This document shows positions 24,777-35,249 of a stretch of DNA of 64,000 nt, piece after piece. The first letter of the stretch is position 1, and each line of letters starts with the position of its first letter. The stretch is from Methyloversatilis universalis FAM5 (GTDB taxonomy: Bacteria > Pseudomonadota > Gammaproteobacteria > Burkholderiales > Rhodocyclaceae): assembly GCF_000214035.2 (NCBI RefSeq), contig NZ_AFHG01000041.1, positions 45,515 to 109,514 on the forward strand, in the 5' to 3' direction. The position numbers and the translations under genes are program-made. The notes beneath the pieces are model-generated. The model saw only the letters and a list, made by a program, of their open reading frames with translations. It had not been told where the DNA came from and made no database searches.

Positions 24777-25829
24777 TCAGTCACTGACCGGCTGCAGTCC
24801 GTGTCCGGTCCGCAGCACGCGCCGCCAGCCGCTGCCGTCCCGGCACAGCCCGTAGCGGAAGGGCACGGCGTCCCGTCCGGGCGTCTCGAAACGCAGGTCG
24901 CGGAACACCGCGCAGTCCGGTGCGTCCGCAGTGAGCGGTTCGGCCACCGGGAACATCGAGAACCAGCGGAAGAAGGCGAACTCGGGGGCGGTCCATGCCG
25001 CCTGACTGAGCGCCCTCGCCTCGCCCTCGCCGAAGCGCGGGCGCACCGTCCATTCCGCCTGCGCCACCGGCCGGTAGTGCGCGGTATAGCGGCGGATGAA
25101 GCCATCGTCCGCCGCTGCGCCCATCACGTCGCTGCGCCGGGTGTTGATATGGGCGATGTGAAAGCGCGTGCCGTCATCGACCACCGCGGTCCAGTTGAAC
25201 GGCGACGCCGGTCGCGGAATCGCGTCGATCGCCACCGCGGCAATGCCCTGCCGCGCCGCGTACTGTCGCGCCGCATCCACCGCCTCCGACCGCCCGACCG
25301 CACCGACACCGACCCAGACTACCGCCGCTGCCAGTGCCAGTGCGGCAGGCAACCGGCTGCGCCGCCAGAGCGCGCTGGCCAGCAAACCGGCGATCAGCAG
25401 ACCGGTCAGCGGCAGATCGATGATGAAGGTGGTGCCCCAGCCGAAACGGCGGTCGGAGAGCGGCGCCAGGATGAGGGTACCGAACTGGGTGATCAGGTCG
25501 CCCAGGATGTGGATGGCGATACCGCTGCAGGCCAGCCCGTACAGCGCGCGCCAGTCGATCTGCCGCGCGCGCAGCAGCCGCGGCATCAGCCAGGCGATCA
25601 GCAGCGCCCACAGCGGCAGCAGGATGAGCGAATGAGTCAGCCCGCGGTGCCCGCGCAGATACGCGAGATCGGACACGAAATTCAGTACGAAATCGAAATC
25701 CGGGAAGGTGGCGGCGAAGGCGGCGGTCGCCACCGCCTGCCACACCCGGGGCTGGCCCGGCCCGGCCGGGGGCCGTGCCAGAAAACGTCCGAGTACGGCT
25801 CCGGACAGCGCGTGAGTCAGGGTATCCAA
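24777..25829 (-). CDS. DUF457/YbcI-like membrane protein
   Basis: A 350-residue inner-membrane protein annotated in relatives as a metal-dependent hydrolase. The N-terminal [45 protein letters not shown] and [17 protein letters not shown] carry the conserved His and Asp residues of the family. About five membrane segments are followed by a C-terminal soluble region (from about residue 185). Enzymatic activity is not established. It is divergent from the large oxidoreductase gene. Confidence 0.8.
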   Translation of the reverse strand: MDTLTHALSGAVLGRFLARPPAGPGQPRVWQAVATAAFAATFPDFDFVLNFVSDLAYLRGHRGLTHSLILLPLWALLIAWLMPRLLRARQIDWRALYGLACSGIAIHILGDLITQFGTLILAPLSDRRFGWGTTFIIDLPLTGLLIAGLLASALWRRSRLPAALALAAAVVWVGVGAVGRSEAVDAARQYAARQGIAAVAIDAIPRPASPFNWTAVVDDGTRFHIAHINTRRSDVMGAAADDGFIRRYTAHYRPVAQAEWTVRPRFGEGEARALSQAAWTAPEFAFFRWFSMFPVAEPLTADAPDCAVFRDLRFETPGRDAVPFRYGLCRDGSGWRRVLRTGHGLQPVSD

Positions 25830-25962
25830 AACATCCTTTCGGTCAGATCCGGCGGACGCGCACCGCCGATGGAACAGTGAACGACACAGTGCGCGCCATT
25901 GCTGGCGCAGTGCACAACAAACCGGCGTATACTGCCGCTCCGATTCGCTTCATGGCTTGTTG

Positions 25963-28900
25963 ATGGAATCCGCTACCGCGCTCATCGATTTGCAAGCTTC
26001 GCGCGACCCTACCCGACTGCGCGAAATCCCGTACAACTACACCTCGCTGTCCGACCGCGAAATCGTCATCCGGTTGCTGGGCGCCCCGATGTGGGACCTG
26101 CTGGTCAGCCTGCGCAGCGAACGCATGACCGGCCGCTCGGCCCGCATGCTGTACGAAGTGCTGGGCGACATGTGGGTGGTCCAGCGCAATCCGTATCTCG
26201 AGGATGACCTGCTGGACAACCCGAAGCGCCAGGCCGCACTGGTCGGTGCGCTGCAGCATCGGCTGCGCGAGGTTGACCTGCGTCGTCGCCCCGGGCTGGA
26301 CCCGGCGGCCCGCGATCGCGACCGCAAGGTCGAGGAACTGGTCGAAGCCACTCGCGCCGCCATCCTCGATTTCGACGCCCGTTTCGAGGACACCCGTCGC
26401 CTGCGCAGCCGCATCCGCCGCGTGCTCGGCCGCCATACCCGCGACGCCAATATCGCGTTTGACGGTCTGGCCCGGGTTGCCCACGTGACCGACGCCACCG
26501 ACTGGCGGGTCGAATACCCGATGGTGGTGCTCTATCCGGACACCGAGGACGAGATCGCGCCGCTGGTGCGGGGCTGCATCGAACTCGGTCTCACCATCAT
26601 CCCGCGCGGCGGTGGCACCGGCTACACCGGGTCCGCGGTGCCGCTGTCGGCGAAATCCGCGGTCATCAACACCGAAAAACTGATCGACCTCGGGCCGGTC
26701 GAGCCCATGGTGCTGCCCGGCCTGTCCGAACCCTACGCCACGATACGGACCGGTGCCGGCGTGGTCACCCGCCGGGTGATGGACGCCGCCGAGCACGCCG
26801 GTCTGGTGTTCGCCTGCGATCCGACTTCGGCCGATGCGTCCTGCGTGGGCGGCAACATCGCCACCAACGCCGGCGGCAAGAAGGCGGTGCTGTGGGGCAC
26901 CGCGCTCGACAATCTGGCGAGCTGGCGCATGGTGGATGCCGACGGCTGGCCGATGGAAATCACCCGGCTGGACCACAATCTCGGCAAGATCCACGACGCG
27001 CCGCGGGTGCGCTTTTCGATCCAGCGCTTCGACGCCGACGGCCGCACGCCGCGCGGCGAAGCGGAAATCCTCGAAGTGCCGGGCGCCACCTTCCGCAAGG
27101 TGGGCCTGGGCAAGGACGTGACCGACAAATTCCTTGCCGGCCTGCCCGGCGTGCAGAAGGAAGGCTGCGACGGCCTGATCACCAGCGCGCGCTGGATCCT
27201 GCACAAGCTGCCGCCGGTCACCCGCACCGTCTGTCTGGAGTTCTTCGGCCAGGTGCGCGAGGCGGTGCCGGCCATCGTGGACATCAAGAACTACCTCGAC
27301 GGCCTGCCCAAGACCGGCAGCGCCCGCGTCATGCTGGCCGGCCTCGAGCACCTGGACGAGCGCTATGTGCGCGCGGTCGGCTATGCCACCAAGGCGCGCC
27401 GCCATGGCCGGCCCAAGATGGTGCTGATCGGTGACATCGTCGGCGACGACGAAACCGCGGTCATGAACGCGGCTTCGGAAGTGGTGCGCCTGTGCAACCA
27501 GCGCAGCGCCGAAGGCTTCATCGCGGTGTCCGCCGAAACCCGCAAGACCTTCTGGCTGGACCGCGCGCGCACCGCCGCCATCGCCCGCCACACCAACGCG
27601 TTCAAGATCAACGAGGACGTGGTCATTCCGCTGCCGCGCATGGGCGACTACTGCGACGGCATCGAGCGTATCAACATCGAACTGTCGATCGCCAGCAAGC
27701 TCAGGCTGTGCGATGCGCTGGCCGACTTCCTGCGCGGCGAACTGCCGCTGCATGCCGGCGACGCCAATGTCGACGCCGAACAGCTGATCGGCGACCGCCG
27801 CGCCCAGGCGCTGCAGCAGGTCGCCGCGGTGCGCGGCCGCTGGCAGTGGGTGCTGGACAATCTGGACATGCCGCTGGAACGCGCCGAACCGGTGCTGATG
27901 TCGCTCGGCGTGGACATGGCGCCGCTGGTCAATCGTGCGGCCAGCCCCACGCTGTTCCACCGGCTGCAGGACTATTCGGTACGCGTGTCGTGGAAGCGCG
28001 AGCTGAAGCCGCTGCTGGACGAGATTTTCGACGGCACGCTGTTCCGCCCGACCCAGGAGCGCATCGAAACGATACGGAAAGAGGTGCTGCGCGGCCGCGT
28101 GTTCGTCGCGCTGCACATGCATGCCGGTGACGGCAATGTGCACACCAACATTCCGGTCAATTCCGACAACTACGGCATGCTGCAGGAAGCCAATGCCGCG
28201 GTCGCCCGCATCATGGCGCTGGCGCGTTCGCTTGGCGGCGTCATTTCCGGCGAGCACGGCATCGGCATTACCAAGCTCGAATTCCTGACGCCGGAAGAAC
28301 TGGCGCCCTTCGTCGACTACAAGCAGCGCATCGACCCGGACGGCCACTTCAACGCCGGCAAGCTGCTGCCGGGCGGCGATCTGAGCCGCGCCTACACGCC
28401 GTCGTTCTCGCTGCTGGGCACCGAGTCGCTGATCATGGAAATGAGCGACATCGGCGGCATCGCCCATTCGATCAAGGACTGCCTGCGCTGCGGCAAGTGC
28501 AAGCCGGTGTGCTCGACCCATGTGCCGCGCGCCAACCTGCTGTACTCGCCGCGCAACAAGATCCTCGCCACCTCGCTGCTGATCGAGGCCTTCCTGTACG
28601 AGGAACAGACCCGGCGTGGCGTGTCGCTGCGCCACTTCGACGAATTCGGCGACGTGGCCGACCACTGCACCGTGTGCCACCGCTGCGAGAAGCCCTGTCC
28701 GGTGGACATCGACTTCGGCGACGTGTCGATCGCAATGCGCAACGCGCTGCGCAAGCAGGGCAAGCGCAAGTTCAACCCGGGCACCGCCGCGTCGATGGCC
28801 TTCCTGAATGCCACCGATCCGGCCACCATCAAGGCGCTGCGCGTGGCCATGATGGGCGTGGGCTACAAGGCGCAGCGGCTCGGCCACAAGGTGGGCAAGG

Positions 28901-29898
28901 CACTCGGCCTGGTGGATCGCCAGACCAAGGCGCCGCCGCCGACGCTGGGCAAGCCGCCGGTCAAGGCGCAGGTGATCCACTTCATCAACAAGCCCATGCC
29001 CGGCAACCTGCCCAAGCGCACCTCGCGCGCGCTGCTGGACATCGAGGACGCCGCGGTGGTGCCGGTCATCCGCAACCCGCAGCGCACCGCGGACGAACAG
29101 GAAGCGGTGTTCTACTTCCCGGGCTGCGGCTCGGAACGCCTGTTCTCGCAGGTCGGTCTGGCGACCCAGGCCATGCTCTATCACGTGGGCGCCCAGACCG
29201 TGCTGCCGCCGGGCTATCTGTGCTGCGGCTATCCGCAGACCGCGGGCGGCAATGCCGAGAAGGGGCAGGAAATCAGCACCTCGAACCGCGTGCTGTTCCA
29301 CCGTGTCGCCAACACGCTGAACTACCTCGACATCAAGACCGTGATCGTGTCCTGCGGCACCTGCATGGACCAGCTGCAGCAGTACGAATTCGACAAGATA
29401 TTCCCCGGCTGCCGGCTGCTCGACATTCACGAATACCTGATGGAAAAGGGCGTCAAGCTGGAAGGCGTGCAGGGCGTGCGCTACATGTATCACGACCCCT
29501 GCCACACGCCGATGAAGACGCACGCGCCGCTCAAGGTGGTGAATCAGCTGGTGGCCACCGCAGATGGCAGCAGGATCGCGCTGAACGACCGCTGCTGCGG
29601 CGAAAGCGGCACGCTGGCGGTCAGCCGGCCGGACATTTCGACCCAGGTGCGTTTCCGCAAGGAAGAGGAAATGCGCAAGGGGGCGGACGCGCTGCGCGCC
29701 GACGGCTTCGGCGGCGACGTGAAAATCCTGACCTCCTGCCCGTCCTGCCTGCAGGGTCTGTCGCGCTACGACAACGACAGCAGCACCCAGGCCGACTACA
29801 TCGTGGTCGAAATGGCGCGTCACCTGCTCGGCGAGGACTGGGCCGCCCGCTACATCGAACAGGCCAACGCCGGCGGCATCGAGCGCGTACTGCTCTGA
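25963..29898 (+). CDS. FAD-binding oxidoreductase fused to Fe-S and CCG domains (DUF3683 type)
   Basis: A 1311-residue cytoplasmic redox protein. Order: DUF3683-like N terminus (1 to about 165, [20 protein letters not shown]), a D-lactate/glycolate-oxidase-type FAD domain (about 180-420, [18 protein letters not shown] and [20 protein letters not shown]), FAD-oxidase C domain (to about 800, [30 protein letters not shown]), two 4Fe-4S motifs ([11 protein letters not shown] near 840, [12 protein letters not shown] near 900), and two CCG modules ([41 protein letters not shown]). It resembles a fusion of glycolate/lactate dehydrogenase GlcD- and GlcF-like parts. The substrate is unknown. ATG 25963 is chosen among tandem TTG-TTG-ATG. 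Confidence 0.88.
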   Translation: MESATALIDLQASRDPTRLREIPYNYTSLSDREIVIRLLGAPMWDLLVSLRSERMTGRSARMLYEVLGDMWVVQRNPYLEDDLLDNPKRQAALVGALQHRLREVDLRRRPGLDPAARDRDRKVEELVEATRAAILDFDARFEDTRRLRSRIRRVLGRHTRDANIAFDGLARVAHVTDATDWRVEYPMVVLYPDTEDEIAPLVRGCIELGLTIIPRGGGTGYTGSAVPLSAKSAVINTEKLIDLGPVEPMVLPGLSEPYATIRTGAGVVTRRVMDAAEHAGLVFACDPTSADASCVGGNIATNAGGKKAVLWGTALDNLASWRMVDADGWPMEITRLDHNLGKIHDAPRVRFSIQRFDADGRTPRGEAEILEVPGATFRKVGLGKDVTDKFLAGLPGVQKEGCDGLITSARWILHKLPPVTRTVCLEFFGQVREAVPAIVDIKNYLDGLPKTGSARVMLAGLEHLDERYVRAVGYATKARRHGRPKMVLIGDIVGDDETAVMNAASEVVRLCNQRSAEGFIAVSAETRKTFWLDRARTAAIARHTNAFKINEDVVIPLPRMGDYCDGIERINIELSIASKLRLCDALADFLRGELPLHAGDANVDAEQLIGDRRAQALQQVAAVRGRWQWVLDNLDMPLERAEPVLMSLGVDMAPLVNRAASPTLFHRLQDYSVRVSWKRELKPLLDEIFDGTLFRPTQERIETIRKEVLRGRVFVALHMHAGDGNVHTNIPVNSDNYGMLQEANAAVARIMALARSLGGVISGEHGIGITKLEFLTPEELAPFVDYKQRIDPDGHFNAGKLLPGGDLSRAYTPSFSLLGTESLIMEMSDIGGIAHSIKDCLRCGKCKPVCSTHVPRANLLYSPRNKILATSLLIEAFLYEEQTRRGVSLRHFDEFGDVADHCTVCHRCEKPCPVDIDFGDVSIAMRNALRKQGKRKFNPGTAASMAFLNATDPATIKALRVAMMGVGYKAQRLGHKVGKALGLVDRQTKAPPPTLGKPPVKAQVIHFINKPMPGNLPKRTSRALLDIEDAAVVPVIRNPQRTADEQEAVFYFPGCGSERLFSQVGLATQAMLYHVGAQTVLPPGYLCCGYPQTAGGNAEKGQEISTSNRVLFHRVANTLNYLDIKTVIVSCGTCMDQLQQYEFDKIFPGCRLLDIHEYLMEKGVKLEGVQGVRYMYHDPCHTPMKTHAPLKVVNQLVATADGSRIALNDRCCGESGTLAVSRPDISTQVRFRKEEEMRKGADALRADGFGGDVKILTSCPSCLQGLSRYDNDSSTQADYIVVEMARHLLGEDWAARYIEQANAGGIERVLL

Positions 29899-29942
29899 GA
29901 CCCCGCTCAGGCCGGCTCCGCGCTGCGGAGCGCCCTCTGTTT

Positions 29943-29999
29943 GCCGGCGGCACATCGGCCGCCGGCAGCTGCCCGGCAGCGTCACAAGCGCTGCCGGGC
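29943..29999. terminator. Two strong hairpins between convergent genes
   Basis: GCCGGCGGC (29943-29951) / GCCGCCGGC (29958-29966), then GCCCGGCAGCG (29971-29981) / CGCTGCCGGGC (29989-29999). No T runs. They lie between the ends of the oxidoreductase and the convergent peptidase-like gene and may stop both transcripts. Confidence 0.55.
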
Positions 30000-30006
30000 C
30001 CCCGCC

Positions 30007-30558
30007 TCAGCGCCGCCGTGCGGCCGCCGCGCCGTCGCGCAGCTCCTGCATGAAATTCTCCAGCACCCGCTCTTCGGACGAGGCGCCGGGCGCCAGTTCG
30101 AGCTTCATCGACTCGCCGCCGGCCATGCGCTGGTCCCGCGCGCACACCATGGTGGCCAGCATGGTGCCGAAGCGCTCGGCCCGGCCTTCCTGCTGCAGGT
30201 ACCGGTTCTGTACCCGGTAGGCCTCGCGCTCGGAACGCAGCGTGGCATTGCAGTCGTGCTGGTAGAGCGCACCCTTCTGGCGGGCTTCCAGCACATGCAC
30301 GAATTCATGGACCAGGAAGGAATTGTCAGCCGGATTGTCGAGGTCGAGGTCGGCGCGGACCAGGATCTGCTCGCGGTCGTGGTCGTACAGCGCCACCAGC
30401 TTTTCGCACTCGCGCGGCTCGTCCGGACAGGCTTCCTCGACCAGCGCGGCCGGTGCCATCAGCCGCAGCGTCGGCAGATCGGCCAGCGGCACTTCCGGAT
30501 AGCCGGACAGCGCCGAAGCGACACCCAGCAGATAGGACAGCAGAACGGTATCGGCCAT
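30007..30558 (-). CDS. Putative zincin-type metallopeptidase, unknown
   Basis: A 183-residue protein with the zinc motif HEFVH at residues 84-88 (FLVHEFVHVLEARQKG) and a downstream SEREAYRVQNRYL that could supply the third ligand (E110 or E112). Four cysteines (residues 44, 51, 103 and one near 140) may form disulfides. No convincing signal peptide is present from ATG 30558. No named family was recognised. The peptidase role is inferred from the motif alone. Confidence 0.55.
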   Translation of the reverse strand: MADTVLLSYLLGVASALSGYPEVPLADLPTLRLMAPAALVEEACPDEPRECEKLVALYDHDREQILVRADLDLDNPADNSFLVHEFVHVLEARQKGALYQHDCNATLRSEREAYRVQNRYLQQEGRAERFGTMLATMVCARDQRMAGGESMKLELAPGASSEERVLENFMQELRDGAAAARRR

Positions 30559-30759
30559 GGCGGCGCTCCGACGCGAATCGATGCGGTTCGGACAGCGCAC
30601 GCGCGAAACCGTTTCCGCTGACGCTCCGGCACACTGCCGACATGCCCGCAGCCGTCGGGCTGCCGAACTCGGGCACGTCGCCCGTGTCGGAGGGCGCGTG
30701 CGATGCAAGAATGCGCCGGTCGCACCGCCCCCGCAAGCCAGCCCGAAACGGAGTCCGCC

Positions 30760-31227
30760 ATGTTTTCGAATTCGTCCGCACTGCGTCTGAGCGCTGCCGC
30801 ACTCAGCGCCCTCACCGCCCTGGCCGCGCACGCGCTGCCGGCCGATCCTCGTGCACCGGCCGCCCGCCCCGGGCAGCCGCCCACGCTGGCCGGCAGCTGG
30901 AGCTGGACCGATCCGCAGCAGTGCAGCGAAACCTATGAGTACGCCGCTGACGGCAGCGGCCGGGTGAGCAGCGGGCAGGAACGCGCCGAAATGGCCTACA
31001 TCTTCGACCCGGTGCCACTGAAGGACGGTTTCTACCGGCTGGAAGCGACCATCACGCGCGACAACGGCGGCACGGACTGCGCCGGCTCGGCCAGCGATGA
31101 CACCAACGAGCGCTACACCGTCTATCTGAAATTCCACCCGGACGGCGACCAGCACATCGTGTGCATGGAAGCGGATCTGAAGCACTGCTTCGGTCCGCTG
31201 AAAAGAGGTCGCGGCTCCAGCCTCTGA
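30760..31227 (+). CDS. Secreted protein, tandem paralogue 1
   Basis: A 155-residue exported protein of unknown function. Signal peptide about 1-25 (ends HALPA). The mature part contains GSWSWTDPQQCSETYEY, DGSGRVSSGQ, FDPVPLKDGFYRLEATITRD, GGTDC and a final CFGPLKR. Four cysteines are shared with the next gene, suggesting two disulfides. The next gene is a clear duplicate, 82 bases away. GGAG precedes ATG 30760. Confidence 0.72.
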   Translation: MFSNSSALRLSAAALSALTALAAHALPADPRAPAARPGQPPTLAGSWSWTDPQQCSETYEYAADGSGRVSSGQERAEMAYIFDPVPLKDGFYRLEATITRDNGGTDCAGSASDDTNERYTVYLKFHPDGDQHIVCMEADLKHCFGPLKRGRGSSL

Positions 31228-31309
31228 GGCGGGGCCGCATGCTGCAGTGCCGGCGGACGGCGGGCCTTGCGCCGCCTACAATCGGAAGATTCCGTCTTCG
31301 GAGCACGCC

Positions 31310-31756
31310 ATGATCCCGCCCTCCTCCGTGCATCGCGCGCTGCTGGTCGGCGCACTGTGTCTGGCCGTCTGGCCCGCCGTCGCGCGGGTCAGTTCCGCCG
31401 CGCCGCTTTCGGCGCCGCGCATCGAAGGCCTGTGGCGCTGGACTGACGAATCCCAGTGCGTCGAAAGCTACGAGTACCGCGGGGACGGCAGCGGTCGCGT
31501 GGTCAGCGGCGACGAAAGCACCGATGTGAGCTATGTGTTCTCGCCGGTGCCGGTGGCGGACGATTTCTTCGAACTGAACGTGACCATACGGCGCAATTCG
31601 GGCGGCAAGGACTGTCTCGGCCAGAACGGCGACGACGCCGGGGAAACCTATCGGGTGTTCGTCTACTTCAGGCAGGGCGGTGACAGCCATCTGGTGTGCT
31701 ACCGCCCGGACATGAGTCAGTGCTTCGGCCCGCTGCAGCGCCAGCCGCGGTTCTGA
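31310..31756 (+). CDS. Secreted protein, tandem paralogue 2
   Basis: A 148-residue exported paralogue of the preceding gene: GLWRWTDESQCVESYEYRGD, GSGRVVSGDE, FSPVPVADDFFELNVTIRRN, GGKDC and CFGPLQR align position by position with it. The same four cysteines are kept and the lengths are nearly equal. Function unknown. A META-domain lipoprotein gene starts four bases after its stop, so these are probably cotranscribed. Confidence 0.72.
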   Translation: MIPPSSVHRALLVGALCLAVWPAVARVSSAAPLSAPRIEGLWRWTDESQCVESYEYRGDGSGRVVSGDESTDVSYVFSPVPVADDFFELNVTIRRNSGGKDCLGQNGDDAGETYRVFVYFRQGGDSHLVCYRPDMSQCFGPLQRQPRF

Positions 31757-31760
31757 AACG

Positions 31761-32165
31761 ATGATCCGCCCGTCCGCGCTGTCGGTTTCCGCTCTGCTCG
31801 CCGTCATCGTGCTGACCGCCTGTGCCTGGGGCGGCGGCGGTCCGCCGGACGGACGCTGGCAGATCCGGGAAATCGGCGAACTGAAGGTGCCGGCCGACGT
31901 CGACGCCCACATCGAATTCCTGCCTGACGGCCGGCTGGCAGGCCGTGGGGGCTGCAACCGCTACACAGGCAGCTGGGCGCGCGCAGGGCACGAAATGCGC
32001 TTCGGTCAGATCGCCGCCACCCGCATGGCCTGCATGGGGCCGGGCATGGTGATCGAAGCCCGGCTGTTCGAACTGCTGGACAAGGTGGTTCGTCAGGACA
32101 GGCCCGACGACCGGACACTGTATCTGGTGACCGGTGACGGCCGCCGCATCACCGCGACACGCTGA
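31761..32165 (+). CDS. META-domain lipoprotein (HslJ-like)
   Basis: A 134-residue protein with a lipoprotein signal (lipobox VLTAC, Cys about 21) and a single META domain: DGRWQIREIGELKVPADVDA, then FLPDGRLAGRGGCNRYTGSW and ATRMACMGPGMVIEARLFEL. META/HslJ proteins are membrane-anchored, often stress-linked, with unknown biochemistry. It follows two secreted paralogues at a 4-base gap and is convergent with serB. Confidence 0.82.
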   Translation: MIRPSALSVSALLAVIVLTACAWGGGGPPDGRWQIREIGELKVPADVDAHIEFLPDGRLAGRGGCNRYTGSWARAGHEMRFGQIAATRMACMGPGMVIEARLFELLDKVVRQDRPDDRTLYLVTGDGRRITATR

Positions 32166-32177
32166 CCGGCGCAGGTT

Positions 32178-32855
32178 TCAGCGCAGCAGCACCTCGACCC
32201 GCGCCAGTTCGTCCGGCGCCGCCAGCAGCTTCACCACCTCGCGCAGATCGGCGCGGTCGATGTAATGCGGGGCGCGGCTGGCCACGATTTCACGGCGCAC
32301 CACGCCGCCGAAGCCGATCACCGTGGCACCGGCTTCACCAGCTTCGAGATCGGTGATGCCGTCGCCCACCATGACCAGCCGGTCAGCGCCTGCGCCCACA
32401 CGGCGCGCGATTTCCGCCTTGCCACCGCTGCGCGCGAGCGGCGAGGCGGTATCGAAGCCGGCGTAGTGCCCCGCCTCGTCGAAACGCAGATCGACCGCAT
32501 GCACGCGCGCATCCGGCACACCGAGGAAGCCGGCGATGGCCAGTACCGCCTGGCGGATGCCGCCGCTCACCACATGCACCTCCCAGCCGAGCGCGGCCAG
32601 TGCCGCGACCGCCTGCGAGGCGCCATCGACCCGCGTGTCGATGTAGAGCTGGCCGATGGCGGCCAGCGTGCCGGCGTCCGGCCGGATGAGATCGAGCCGG
32701 GCAGCGTAGGCCTCTTCCAGCCTGAGCCGGCCGTCCATCGCGGCGTTGGTCAGCGGCACCACCTGGTCGACCACGCCGGCGCGTTCGGCCAGCACGTCGA
32801 TGCCTTCTATCGTGGACAGCGTGCTGTCGCAGTCGAACAGGATGACCTGCTTCAT
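32178..32855 (-). CDS. serB: Phosphoserine phosphatase, HAD family
   Basis: A 225-residue HAD phosphatase. Motif I is FDCDSTLS (nucleophile D9, D11), motif II VVSGG, and motif III/IV GGKAEIARRV and VMVGDGITDLEA. This pattern, with DSTL and an adjacent phosphoserine aminotransferase, fits the last step of serine synthesis. It lacks the N-terminal ACT-like domain of E. coli SerB. Its start overlaps the serC stop (ATGA). In a methylotroph serine also feeds C1 metabolism. Confidence 0.85.
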   Translation of the reverse strand: MKQVILFDCDSTLSTIEGIDVLAERAGVVDQVVPLTNAAMDGRLRLEEAYAARLDLIRPDAGTLAAIGQLYIDTRVDGASQAVAALAALGWEVHVVSGGIRQAVLAIAGFLGVPDARVHAVDLRFDEAGHYAGFDTASPLARSGGKAEIARRVGAGADRLVMVGDGITDLEAGEAGATVIGFGGVVRREIVASRAPHYIDRADLREVVKLLAAPDELARVEVLLR

Positions 32856-34018
32856 GCGTCGGCTCCGGCCTTCACCGTGGCATAGCCCCAGTCCAGCCAG
32901 GGGGTCAGCGCGACGACGTCCTCGGTATTGACGGTGGCGCCGCACCAGATGCGCAGGCCCGGCGGCGCATCGCGGTAGGCGGAAATGTCGAAGGCGGCGT
33001 TCTCGCGCTCGAGCAGCGCGCACAGCCGCTGCACGATGGCCCAGCGCGCATCCAGCGGCTGCGCCTCGAACCACGGGTCGGTGATCTTCAGGCAGACCGA
33101 GGTGTGCGAGCGCACGTCCGCGCGGTCAGCCAGGAAGTCGACCCAGTCAGTCTTCGCCACCCAGCTTTCGAGCACCGCGAAACTGGCCTTGCTGCGCGCG
33201 ATCAGCGCCGGCAGGCCGCCAAGCGACTCGGCCCAGCGCAGCACGTCGATCTGGTCCTCGACGCAGAGCATCGACGGCGTGTTGATGGTGTTGCCCTCGA
33301 ACAGGTCTTCGGTGAGCTTGCCCTTGTTCATCAGGCGGAACACCTTGGGAATGGGCCAGGCCGGAGTGTGGCGGTACAGCCGCTCGACCGCGCGCGGGCT
33401 GAGCACGATCATGCCGTGCGCCGCCTCGCCGCCCAGCACCTTCTGCCACGACCAGGTGGTCACGTCCAGCTTGTGCCAGGGCAGATCCATCGCGAACGCG
33501 GCCGAGGTCGCGTCGCAGATCGACAGGCCGGCGCGGTCATCGGCGATCCAGTCGCCATCCGGCACGCGCACGCCGCCGGAGGTGCCGTTCCAGGTGAACA
33601 CCACGTCACGGTCCCAGCTCACCGCCGCCAGATCCGGCAGGCTGCCGTAGGACGCGACCACCAGACGCGCGTTCGCCAGCTTCAGCACGGGGCCGACGTC
33701 GGTCACCCAGTTGGCGCCGAAGGCTTCCCAGGCCAGACAGTCGACCTCGCGTTCGCCGAGCAGGGTCCACAGCGCCATTTCGACCGCACCGGTATCCGAA
33801 CCGGGCACGATGGCGATGCGGTAGTCGTCCGGAATGCCCAGCACCTCACGGCTGCGGACGATCACCTCCTTCAGCTTGGCCAGGCCTTCCTTCGCACGGT
33901 GGGAACGGCCGATGAAGGCGTCCTTCAGCACGTCCAGCGTCCAGCCCGGGCGCTTCACGCAGGGGCCGGAAGAGAAATACGGGCGGGCCGGACGGATTTC
34001 AGGCTTGGCGACGGTCAT
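32852..34018 (-). CDS. serC: Phosphoserine aminotransferase
   Basis: A 388-residue PLP enzyme of serine synthesis, converting 3-phosphohydroxypyruvate and glutamate to phosphoserine. RPYFSSGPCVKRPGW, VFTWNGTSGGVRVPDGDW, ICDATSAAFAMDLPW and WSWQKVLGGEAAHGMI (PLP-binding Lys) are visible. It belongs to the alphaproteobacterial/archaeal-type SerC group rather than the E. coli type, which hints at transfer. ATG 34018 is chosen; upstream codons are not conserved in style. Operon with serB. Confidence 0.88.
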   Translation of the reverse strand: MTVAKPEIRPARPYFSSGPCVKRPGWTLDVLKDAFIGRSHRAKEGLAKLKEVIVRSREVLGIPDDYRIAIVPGSDTGAVEMALWTLLGEREVDCLAWEAFGANWVTDVGPVLKLANARLVVASYGSLPDLAAVSWDRDVVFTWNGTSGGVRVPDGDWIADDRAGLSICDATSAAFAMDLPWHKLDVTTWSWQKVLGGEAAHGMIVLSPRAVERLYRHTPAWPIPKVFRLMNKGKLTEDLFEGNTINTPSMLCVEDQIDVLRWAESLGGLPALIARSKASFAVLESWVAKTDWVDFLADRADVRSHTSVCLKITDPWFEAQPLDARWAIVQRLCALLERENAAFDISAYRDAPPGLRIWCGATVNTEDVVALTPWLDWGYATVKAGADA

Positions 34019-34223
34019 GGCGCTTTCGGGTCGGACAGGGAAAGCCGGCGAGTATAGCGGCGGTGGCATTGCGGCGCAGCACGACGGCCGCCGCATCTGT
34101 GCGGTCCAGTCCGCATCGGCATGAAGGACGGCAGACCGCCGTCCAGGGCGCGCGGCGGCCAGCGACCGCGTGAGAGGCAGGCCAGGGCCCGGAACGCGGT
34201 CGGCCCCGGTCCGCGGCGACGTT

Positions 34224-35249
34224 TCAGTTCACGGCGGCCAGCGGCAGATTGAGCAGCAGATTCTGCGGTTTCATCTGCACCAGACCGGCGTCGTCCATGG
34301 CCAGCGCCATCCACACCGGGCGCGCCTCGCCGTCGCGGCGCAGTTCGGCGCGCATGTCCGTCGGATCGTCGAAATCGAGGCGGAACAGCGCGACGATGCG
34401 GGCGGTCCGGTCAGGCGCCAGCGCGCCGCCCTCGTACAGCGTGTTGAGCAGATCCATCGCCTCGCGGTCGAGCCCGATATGCCAGGCCCAGCGGTCGTCA
34501 TGGATGTCCTTCTGCGGCGTGATGCGCACCGTGCAGCCGTAGAAGTGGGCGATGAAGCGCTCCATCACCCGGCACAGCGCATCGAGACCGGGCTGGCCGA
34601 CATTGAGCGGCAGCACCGCGCGGCGCCCGGCGCGCGCGTACAGTTCGGCCGCGTTGGTCGGGTCCAGCACGTCGAGATCGGCCCGGCGCGGCGCGCCGCC
34701 CGCCTGCAGGATGAGGCGGCCGATATTGCCGAAGCCGCCGGTTTCGGCGTAGTCGCCCAGCACCTCGGCGTCCGCCATCAGCACCCGGCCGCCCTGCGGC
34801 GTGGCACGCTGGCTGCGGAAGAACAGCTCTGCGGCGCGCCACATCAGCGGATCGTCGCAGTCGTGCAGCAGGCCGTGCAGGATGAGCTCGGTCAGCTGCG
34901 GCACGAACACCGGTGCGATGCCGGAAAGCCCGTCGAGGAACAGTTCCAGCCAGGCTGATTCGATGTCCGGCTGGGCCAGCACCCGGTTGCGGAAGGCGAC
35001 GAAGGCGAACCAGTTGTCGCGCGCGTCCGGATCGCGGATGGCCGCGATCTCGCCGTGCTCGACCACCCGCGCCGGCGACTGATCGAGCGCGGCCACCAGC
35101 GCGCGCTCGGCCGGGCAGCTGTCATCGACCAGCGCCAGTTCGGGCCGCGCCAGCCAAGCGCGCAGCAGTTCGTCGGTGACCAGCAGCCGCCCCGCCGGGG
35201 TGCGGCGCACCAGCGAATAGGACGACTGCGGCCACCAGCGGTGTGTCAT
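34224..35249 (-). CDS. Conserved protein of the fhc methylotrophy cluster
   Basis: A 341-residue cytoplasmic protein with no catalytic motif I can name. Segments such as MTHRWWPQSSYSLVRRTPAG, LLVTDELLRAWLARPELALV, FFRSQRATPQGGRVLMADAE and HFYGCTVRITPQKDIHDDRW match a protein repeatedly found beside fhc genes in methylotrophs (DUF6352-like, by memory). It overlaps the end of fhcC by 4 bases, so it is part of the fhcBADC operon. A role in Fhc assembly or methanofuran-type cofactor synthesis is a guess. Confidence 0.65.
   Translation of the reverse strand: MTHRWWPQSSYSLVRRTPAGRLLVTDELLRAWLARPELALVDDSCPAERALVAALDQSPARVVEHGEIAAIRDPDARDNWFAFVAFRNRVLAQPDIESAWLELFLDGLSGIAPVFVPQLTELILHGLLHDCDDPLMWRAAELFFRSQRATPQGGRVLMADAEVLGDYAETGGFGNIGRLILQAGGAPRRADLDVLDPTNAAELYARAGRRAVLPLNVGQPGLDALCRVMERFIAHFYGCTVRITPQKDIHDDRWAWHIGLDREAMDLLNTLYEGGALAPDRTARIVALFRLDFDDPTDMRAELRRDGEARPVWMALAMDDAGLVQMKPQNLLLNLPLAAVN

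Noticed and set aside
25843-29985. A 1380-codon open frame on the minus strand opposite the large oxidoreductase
   Set aside because: Antisense shadow caused by strong GC third-position bias. The plus-strand product has clear FAD, Fe-S and CCG motifs; the minus-strand product is low-complexity and rich in Arg/His/Gln/Val with no domain.
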